Positions 16,970 to 21,576 of a stretch of DNA of 21,576 nt are shown in pieces. Position 1 is the first letter of the stretch; each line of letters opens with the position of its first letter. The notes below the pieces were generated by a model, which made no database searches, was not told the origin of the DNA, and worked only from the letters and a program-made list of their open reading frames with translations. This DNA comes from JACQXM01 sp964569425 (GTDB taxonomy: Bacteria > Planctomycetota > Phycisphaerae > UBA1845), in contig CAZMVD010000066.1 of NCBI GenBank assembly GCA_964569425.1, positions 1 to 21,576 of the forward strand, in the 5' to 3' direction. The position numbers and the translations under genes were made by a program.

Positions 16970-17734
16970 TCATTCACACTCCGTACGCGGAAGCGGCAAA
17001 TCAGGCGTCTTCACCCCTTCTACGCGACTTCGCTCGCTAAGGCCGCAGTCGATCGTTTCGCGAACCCGTTCCATCAACTGCTGGGCGGAAAGGGACGCCA
17101 CCTCCGCGGCCGGGATCGGAGCGGCAAACCGGACGCGTACCTCGCCAGGGTAGAGTCGAAACTCGCCGCGCGGATTGACCTTGATCGCGCCGTCTACGGT
17201 CACCGGAACAACGTCCAATCCGGTGCGCTGGGCTATCTTCATCGTCCCGCGGTGAAAAGGCAACAAGTGGCCGTCGCGGCTGCGGGTGCCCTCGGGAAAG
17301 GCGATGAGTGACAGAGGATGCTTGCGGTCCAGTCCCAGCATGGTCTCCATGCGGCGCAAGGTTACCCGGGGGTTGGCGCGATCGACCGGAACGTTTCCGT
17401 AGCGCCGAATGACCCAGCCGAACAGCGGAAAGCGGAAAAGCGACTCTTTCGCCAGAAAGCGCACGTCGCCGTTCAGGGCATACATGAGCACCGGAATGTC
17501 GAATGCACTCTGATGATTGCTCATGAAAAAGCACGGTGGGTCTCCGACGCGCGGCCGGTGACCTTCAAACTGAACGCGGGTGGATGCGGCCCGAAGGATC
17601 AGCCACGCCCAGGTTCGAAAGCACAGCGCGAATGCCCGGCGCGAGGGCCTGAACAGGCCGATCACGAAGAGCGGCGCCAGGAATGGAATCGCAAGCAGGC
17701 TGACAATCGCCAGTACCAGGGTGGCGCGAATCAT
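16970..17734 (-). CDS. 1-acylglycerol-3-phosphate acyltransferase (PlsC-like)
   Basis: A 254-residue membrane acyltransferase expected to transfer an acyl chain to lysophosphatidate or a related lysolipid. Hydrophobic N-terminus (about 4-28), catalytic NHQSAFD (H74, D79), FPEGTRS (146-152) binding the glycerophosphate, and a later PVTVDGAIKVNPRG segment, all typical of PlsC. The frame stays open far upstream on the minus strand, but those 406 extra codons are antisense to the HlyD-type gene and show no acyltransferase sequence; ATG at 17734 gives the normal family length. First gene of the lipid operon; its stop is one base before the fusion gene ATG. Together with the PlsC domain of the fusion there are two acyltransferases in one operon. 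Confidence 0.88.
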   Translation of the reverse strand: MIRATLVLAIVSLLAIPFLAPLFVIGLFRPSRRAFALCFRTWAWLILRAASTRVQFEGHRPRVGDPPCFFMSNHQSAFDIPVLMYALNGDVRFLAKESLFRFPLFGWVIRRYGNVPVDRANPRVTLRRMETMLGLDRKHPLSLIAFPEGTRSRDGHLLPFHRGTMKIAQRTGLDVVPVTVDGAIKVNPRGEFRLYPGEVRVRFAAPIPAAEVASLSAQQLMERVRETIDCGLSERSRVEGVKTPDLPLPRTECE

Positions 17735-17798
17735 GACCAGTGATCTCGGTGGCCGGGGGGTCGAGCGCGCCGGCGGCGTGACCTCGCCACGCCGGTGG

Positions 17799-17827
17799 AT
17801 CGTGCACCGCTGCACCACTCGTGTCAA
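17799..17827 (-). promoter_or_regulatory. Candidate promoter of the six-gene lipid operon
   Basis: On the minus strand a perfect TTGACA (17827-17822) is followed after 17 bp by CACGAT (17804-17799). The implied start near 17792 leaves a leader of about 58 nt before the PlsC ATG at 17734. The -35 is consensus and the -10 matches three of six bases. Confidence 0.42.
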
Positions 17828-17858
17828 GCATTCGATGCTGTGCCGCGGAGGTCTTGGG

Positions 17859-17910
17859 TACACTCTCCGCCGGCGCAAGGTTGACGGCCACGTAGACCCG
17901 CCGGTAAGGT
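17859..17910 (+). promoter_or_regulatory. Candidate promoter region of the HlyD-ABC exporter operon
   Basis: Two weak options: a TACACT -10 at 17859-17864 without a good -35, giving a leader of about 47 nt, or TTGACG (17881-17886) and TAAGGT (17905-17910) with an 18-bp spacer, which would give a nearly leaderless transcript. AAGG about 8 nt before ATG 17918 could serve as a ribosome site. I cannot choose between them. Confidence 0.25.
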
Positions 17911-17917
17911 TCGCGCC

Positions 17918-19042
17918 ATGCGCCGTGCGTGGCTTGTCATTCCACTGATCGCGGTGGCGCTTGCCCTTCTGGTCGCCAGCCGGCGCCAAACGCAACCTTT
18001 CTTCGTATCCGGTTTTCTGGAGGCGGACGAAATCCGCGTCGGCTCGCGCGTCGGCGGGCGCGTCGCCTCGGTCCTTGCGGGGGAAGGAAAGCCGGTGGAA
18101 CCGGGATCGGCGCTGGCGGAGCTGGACGCCTTCGATCTGCTCGAACGGCGCGCGCAGGCAAGAGCCACGCTCGCGGCGCGGGAGGCGCAAATGGACAGGT
18201 TCCGCGCCGGATTTCGGGTGGAAGAAATTGAGCAGGCGCGGGCGCGGCGCGACCGGGCGCAGGCCGTCTACGACCGCCTGGTGGCGGGTCCGCGGGCACT
18301 GGAGATCCAGATCCTGGAAAACAAGCTGGAATACGCCCGCGCACAGTTCGTCAAGGCCGACATCGAACATGCGCGGATCGAGAAGCTGTTCGCCGAGGGG
18401 CGCGCGGCCAAGGAAGAAATGGACGAAGTGACGCGCTTGATCGACAGTGCGCGCGCCGCGTTCAACGTGGCACGCGACGAACTGGCGCTGGCGCGCGAAG
18501 GCACCCGCGCGGAAGAAATCGCCGAAGCGCGCGCCGCGCTGGCCGAAAGCGCGCAGGCGCTGGCGCTGCTCGAGAAGGGGTTCCGTCCCGAGGAGATCGC
18601 CGAGGCGGCGGCCAACGTAGACGCCGCCCGGGCGGCCATCGCAGCGCTGGAACGCCAGCGCGACGAGCTGACCATTCGCGCGCCCTGCGCGTGCGTGGTG
18701 GAGGCGATCGACCTGCAGCCGGGCGACCTGGTATCGGCCAATGCACCGGTCATCTCGCTGCTCGATTCGGCATCGCTGTGGGTCCGCGCGTATGTGCCGG
18801 AAAACCGCCTCAATCTGGCGCTGGGTCAACCGGTGTCGGTGCGCGTGGACTCCTTCCCCGACCGGCACTTCGCCGGGCGGATCTCCTTCATCGCCCGCCA
18901 GGCGGAGTTCACACCCGCCAACATTCAGACGCCCGAGGAACGCAGCAAACAAGTCTTTCGCATCAAGGTGCTGCTCGACGAAGGGCGCGAGGTGCTCCGG
19001 CCGGGAATGTCCGCGGACGTGTTTCTGGAACCCGTACCGTGA
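17918..19042 (+). CDS. HlyD-family periplasmic adaptor of an ABC exporter
   Basis: A 374-residue membrane-fusion protein anchored by one N-terminal segment (WLVIPLIAVALALLVA, about 5-20). It has split biotinyl-lipoyl-like halves (VGGRVASVLAGEGKPVEPGSALAELD near 46-71, and IRAPCACVVEAIDLQPGDLV near 249-268) around a long Ala/Glu/Arg-rich coiled-coil hairpin (about 72-245), then a beta-barrel region ending RPGMSADVFLEPVP. This is the YbhG/YhiI type, which pairs with ABC-2 exporters. An in-frame TGA at 17882 leaves ATG 17918 as the first start. Its stop overlaps the ATPase gene start by 4 nt. No outer-membrane TolC-like partner lies in the window. Confidence 0.9.
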   Translation: MRRAWLVIPLIAVALALLVASRRQTQPFFVSGFLEADEIRVGSRVGGRVASVLAGEGKPVEPGSALAELDAFDLLERRAQARATLAAREAQMDRFRAGFRVEEIEQARARRDRAQAVYDRLVAGPRALEIQILENKLEYARAQFVKADIEHARIEKLFAEGRAAKEEMDEVTRLIDSARAAFNVARDELALAREGTRAEEIAEARAALAESAQALALLEKGFRPEEIAEAAANVDAARAAIAALERQRDELTIRAPCACVVEAIDLQPGDLVSANAPVISLLDSASLWVRAYVPENRLNLALGQPVSVRVDSFPDRHFAGRISFIARQAEFTPANIQTPEERSKQVFRIKVLLDEGREVLRPGMSADVFLEPVP

Positions 19043-20004
19043 GCGGCAATCCCGAAGGCAGCGCCGTAATCACGGCCGAGGGATTGACCAAACAATTCGG
19101 TCACCACGTGGTGGTCAACGACGTTTCGTTTCAGGTGTCGCGGGGATCGGTGTTCGGCTTTCTGGGTCCCAACGGCAGCGGCAAGACGACGATCATCCGC
19201 ATGTTGTGCGGGGTGCTGCGGCCCAGCGCGGGACGGGGCACGGTGCTGGGGCGCGATGCCAGCCGCGAGGCGGAATCGATCAAGCGCAGCATCGGGTACA
19301 TGTCGCAGCGTTTCAGCCTGTACGGCGACCTGAGCGTCGAAGAGAACCTCGATTTCTACGCGCGGATTTACGGACTGACGGGCATGCGCCACCGCGAACG
19401 CAAACGCGAGGTGCTGGGGCTGGTGGACTTGAGCGACCGGCTGGCGCAACGCGCGGCAACGCTTTCGGGAGGGTGGAAACAGCGCCTGGCGCTGGCCTGC
19501 GCCCTGATCCACGAACCGCAGGTGCTCTTCCTCGACGAGCCCACCGCGGGCATCGACCCCGTCGCGCGGCGCGACCTGTGGGACCTGCTCTTTACCCTCT
19601 CCGGTCGCGGAGTGACACTCTTTGTCACCACGCACTACATGGACGAGGCGGAGCGCTGCACGCACGTGGGCTATATCGATTCGGCGCGGCTGATTGTGTG
19701 CGGGCGTACCGATGAACTCAAGAAACTCCCAGCCGTCACGCCCACGGGCAGCAAGCGCTGGGAACTGCGCTGTCCCGACGCGCCGCGGGCGCTGCACCAT
19801 CTGAAGCGCCACCCCGCGGTGCACGACGCCACGTTGTTCGGCGAGACATTGCACCTGCTGGTGGCCGAGGACTTCCACGAATCCGCGGTGAGCGCCGCGC
19901 TGGGGCTGCCGCCGGAGCGCGTCGAGGTGCGCGCCGTGCCGCCGAGCCTGGAGGACGTGTTCGTCACGCTCAGCCGGGTGGAAGCGCGGCGGAGGGCGTC
20001 ATGA
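19039..20004 (+). CDS. ABC transporter ATP-binding protein
   Basis: A 321-residue ABC ATPase powering an ABC-2 exporter. Walker A GPNGSGKTT (43-51), Q-loop YMSQRFSLY (87-95), signature LSGGWKQ (142-148), Walker B VLFLDEPTAGIDP (162-174) and H-loop His199 are intact. A C-terminal extension (about 225-321), with a PPSLEDVFVTL ending, is typical of the DrrA/YbhF class. The start is GTG at 19039, in GTGA with the HlyD-type stop; upstream codons in this frame are antisense-like sequence over the adaptor gene. There is a single nucleotide-binding domain, so the functional unit probably holds two copies with a permease dimer. Confidence 0.91.
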   Translation: MSGNPEGSAVITAEGLTKQFGHHVVVNDVSFQVSRGSVFGFLGPNGSGKTTIIRMLCGVLRPSAGRGTVLGRDASREAESIKRSIGYMSQRFSLYGDLSVEENLDFYARIYGLTGMRHRERKREVLGLVDLSDRLAQRAATLSGGWKQRLALACALIHEPQVLFLDEPTAGIDPVARRDLWDLLFTLSGRGVTLFVTTHYMDEAERCTHVGYIDSARLIVCGRTDELKKLPAVTPTGSKRWELRCPDAPRALHHLKRHPAVHDATLFGETLHLLVAEDFHESAVSAALGLPPERVEVRAVPPSLEDVFVTLSRVEARRRAS

Positions 20005-21146
20005 ACGGACTGTGGGCCATCCTGGTGAAGGAAGTGGCGCACATACGCCGCGAACCGGTGACGCTCTTCTTCGCCTTCGCGATTCCCGTGCTGCAACTGA
20101 CCATCTTCGGCTACGCCATTCGCACCACCATCGACGACATCCGAATGGTGGTGTTCGATCTGGACGGGCGGCGCGCGGGGCGCGACGTGGTGGACGCGTT
20201 CGTCAACTCGCGCAAGTTCAAGGTGGTCGAGCGGGTCACGGATGACGCGTCGTTTGATCATGCGCTGGCTTCCGGACGGGCGAAGGTCGGGCTGCGCATT
20301 CCGCCCGACCTGACCGAGCGATTGCTGCGCCAGCAGCAGGCGATGGTGCAACTGCTGATCGACGGCAGCGATTCGCAGGTGGCCACCACGGCGCTCAACA
20401 GCGCCATGCTGCTGGGCCTGCAATTCTCGTTGCGGCAGGCGCGGCAGTTCGCCGACGCCATGCAGACGGCGGTGGCGCGCGACGCCACCGGGCGCATGGC
20501 CGTTCCGCTGGAAGTGCGCCCGCGGCTGCTCTACAACCCGGACCTGGAGAGTGCCCATTTCTTCGTGCCCGGGCTGATCGGGATCATTCTGCAACTGGTG
20601 ACGTTGTTTCTCACTTCGTTTGCCATCGTGCGCGAGCGCGAGTCGGGCACGCTGGAGCAGTTGTTCGTGACGCCGGTGGGCAAGGGCGGGCTGCTGCTGG
20701 GCAAGCTGATTCCCTATGCGGTGGTGGGGTTCACCGAGATGCTCATCGTGCTGGTGGTGATGGTGTACGTGTTCGGCGTGCCCATTCACGGGAGCCTGGT
20801 GCTGTTGCTGGGGTTGTCGTTCCTGTTTCTGTTCACCGCGCTGGGGCTCGGGCTGTTGGTCTCCACGGTGGCGACCACGCAGCTTCAGGCGGTGCAGTTT
20901 GCGTTCATCATCATGCTGCCGTCGGTGCTGTTGTCGGGGTTCATGTTCCCGCGCGAAGCGATGCCGGCGCCAATCTACTGGCTGACGTTTGCGATTCCGG
21001 TGACCTATTTCATCGAGATTCTGCGGGGCATCATCTTGCGGTCCGCGGAGTTGGCGGACCTGATGCCGCACGTCATCGGTTTGAGCCTGTGCTGCGTCAC
21101 CATTCTTTCGCTCAGCCTGATGCGCTTCCGCAAGCAGCTCGATTGA
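20001..21146 (+). CDS. ABC-2 type permease
   Basis: A 381-residue inner-membrane permease of the YbhR/YbhS type. One N-terminal membrane segment (about 21-40) is followed by a large soluble loop (about 45-180) and five to six further segments (about 187-209, 231-258, 264-288, 297-316, 325-345, 354-372). Recognisable blocks include RERESGTLEQLFVTPVG (211-227) and LLSGFMFPREAMP (310-322). ATG overlaps the ATPase stop in ATGA, and GGAGG lies 5 nt upstream (19991-19995). Only one permease gene is present, so a homodimer is likely. Exported substrate unknown: drug, lipid or other. Confidence 0.9.
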   Translation: MNGLWAILVKEVAHIRREPVTLFFAFAIPVLQLTIFGYAIRTTIDDIRMVVFDLDGRRAGRDVVDAFVNSRKFKVVERVTDDASFDHALASGRAKVGLRIPPDLTERLLRQQQAMVQLLIDGSDSQVATTALNSAMLLGLQFSLRQARQFADAMQTAVARDATGRMAVPLEVRPRLLYNPDLESAHFFVPGLIGIILQLVTLFLTSFAIVRERESGTLEQLFVTPVGKGGLLLGKLIPYAVVGFTEMLIVLVVMVYVFGVPIHGSLVLLLGLSFLFLFTALGLGLLVSTVATTQLQAVQFAFIIMLPSVLLSGFMFPREAMPAPIYWLTFAIPVTYFIEILRGIILRSAELADLMPHVIGLSLCCVTILSLSLMRFRKQLD

Positions 21147-21212
21147 GCGGCCAATGCGTGCGGGGAGCCGAAGCACGGCGCTAGCCGGGCCAGTCCGCGC
21201 GGCGCGCGTGCG

Positions 21213-21230
21213 GTGCCAAGTATGTGGCAC
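21213..21230. terminator. Small hairpin after the exporter operon, doubtful terminator
   Basis: GTGCCA (21213-21218), loop AGTATG, TGGCAC (21225-21230). It lies about 67 nt after the permease stop. The stem is only 6 bp and no T-run follows, so termination is uncertain. Confidence 0.2.
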
Positions 21231-21408
21231 TGGTTGTGGCGATCGCAACGGCCCCCCCTGCCCCCAACGACCGGCTCCCGCCCCGCTGGACCGAATGGCC
21301 GATGCCTCTGCCGCAAGAGAACATCACCAGCGCGCGCGGGAACCGGTGCGCGAAGCGATCAGCCGGACACTGTGGCACCCGTTTGTAACCGGTGCAATGC
21401 GGCATCCT

Positions 21409-21424
21409 TGTTTCGCGCGAAACA
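21409..21424. promoter_or_regulatory. parS-like 16-bp palindrome (variant centre)
   Basis: TGTTTCGCGCGAAACA is a perfect palindrome with the same TGTTTC/GAAACA arms as parS, but its central four bases are GCGC instead of ACGT. It lies 66 bp, about six helical turns, from the canonical parS. It may be a weaker ParB site or the target of a ParB paralogue. Confidence 0.5.
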
Positions 21425-21474
21425 GGTTTGCGCTGTGCGTGTGTATGGCGACGACGGGTGTGTTAATCTGGGAA

Positions 21475-21490
21475 TGTTTCACGTGAAACA
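21475..21490. promoter_or_regulatory. parS centromere site for ParB
   Basis: TGTTTCACGTGAAACA is a perfect 16-bp palindrome identical to the bacterial parS consensus bound by ParB. Such sites cluster around the chromosome origin and often precede parAB, rsmG or mnmG. No parA or parB gene is inside the window, so the partition genes, if near, lie to the right. Confidence 0.85.
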
Positions 21491-21530
21491 GTCTTGCGCC
21501 GGGCTGCGGGCCGGGAGTGCGCCCCGTCCG

Positions 21531-21549
21531 CCCCCCTTGCCAAGGGGGG
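21531..21549. repeat. GC-rich palindromic hairpin repeat
   Basis: CCCCCCTTGCCAAGGGGGG forms an inverted repeat with nine complementary bases on each side of a single C, followed by ATGGGGGGG. It resembles the short CCCCTTGCCAAGGGG palindromes dispersed between genes in many bacterial genomes. There is no T-run after it on either strand, so I read it as a dispersed repeat first and a terminator second. Confidence 0.45.
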
Positions 21550-21576
21550 ATGGGGGGGTCGCGCAAACGTGTTTCG

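Larger units (their letters stand above)
21147..21576. other. Non-coding tail with partition-type sites
   Basis: No convincing gene was found in these 430 bases. Open frames on both strands (for example plus 21154-21486) lack ribosome sites and families, and their codons run through the palindromes. The region holds a weak hairpin just after the exporter operon, two 16-bp perfect palindromes and a GC-rich hairpin repeat, reported separately. Confidence 0.6.

Noticed and set aside
17735..18952. Upstream extension of the PlsC frame by 406 codons
   Set aside because: It is antisense to the HlyD-type gene and carries no acyltransferase sequence; the ATG at 17734 gives the usual family length.
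18691..19038. Upstream extension of the ABC ATPase frame by 116 codons
   Set aside because: It overlaps the adaptor gene in another frame; the GTGA junction at 19039 gives a normal ATPase N-terminus.
19100..19118. CACGTG-centred palindrome considered as another parS
   Set aside because: It reads TCACCACGTGGTGGT, coding His-His-Val-Val-Val in the ATPase; the arms do not match TGTTTC/GAAACA. The CCACGTGG near 10735 fails in the same way.
21373..21387. TGGCAC motif in the right tail considered as a sigma-54 promoter
   Set aside because: The base pair 12 bp after the GG is TA, not the required GC. The TGGCAC at 21225 also lacks a correctly spaced GC.
21154..21486. 110-codon plus frame over the parS region
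   Set aside because: No ribosome site; it runs through two palindromes and has shadow-like composition.

Overview
The window looks like chromosomal DNA of a high-GC planctomycete, probably Phycisphaerae-like; the lineage is my inference. The pointers are two large secreted proteins with DxNGNGIPDxCE calcium-binding-type repeats and C-terminal dockerin-like tails (GDFSGDGFLTL, NGVVNFDD), and a cytidylate-kinase-like protein with the N-terminal VTERQMRHWE motif. No tRNA, rRNA, CRISPR array or insertion sequence was seen.

Layout. (1) 1-3345, minus: one uninterrupted frame runs off the left edge. It encodes a secreted multi-repeat protein (HAF-like repeats, four copies of a Cys-rich NDDC/CNDD beta domain, one putative Ig-like domain, calcium-binding repeats, start of a dockerin-like tail). 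(2) 3750-7100, minus: secreted reprolysin-type zinc metallopeptidase with two clusters of calcium-binding repeats around an NHL-like propeller. (3) 7543-8277, plus: cytidylate-kinase-like protein with a degenerate P-loop, behind a textbook sigma-54 promoter. (4) 8216-17734, minus: six tightly coupled genes. In transcription order they are a PlsC acyltransferase, a giant fusion (fatty acyl reductase, acyl-AMP ligase, acyl carrier domain, PlsC) resembling ElbD of myxobacterial ether-lipid synthesis, a HAD-IB phosphatase, a zinc-binding medium-chain dehydrogenase, a LarA/DUF2088 protein and a diacylglycerol-kinase-like lipid kinase. (5) 17918-21146, plus: HlyD-type adaptor, ABC ATPase and ABC-2 permease, divergent from the lipid operon. 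(6) 21147-21576: no convincing gene, but a perfect ParB site (parS), a second parS-like palindrome 66 bp away and a GC-rich hairpin repeat. A chromosome partition locus may therefore lie close by.

How it may work together. The six-gene operon has the parts to activate a fatty acid, load it on a carrier, reduce it to aldehyde or alcohol, acylate glycerophosphate at two positions, and add or remove lipid phosphate. That fits synthesis of an unusual ether- or alkyl-type membrane lipid. The LarA-like protein and the dehydrogenase would supply redox or stereochemical chemistry that cannot be assigned from sequence. The divergent ABC exporter shares the 183-bp control region and might move a lipid or drug; that link is only contextual.
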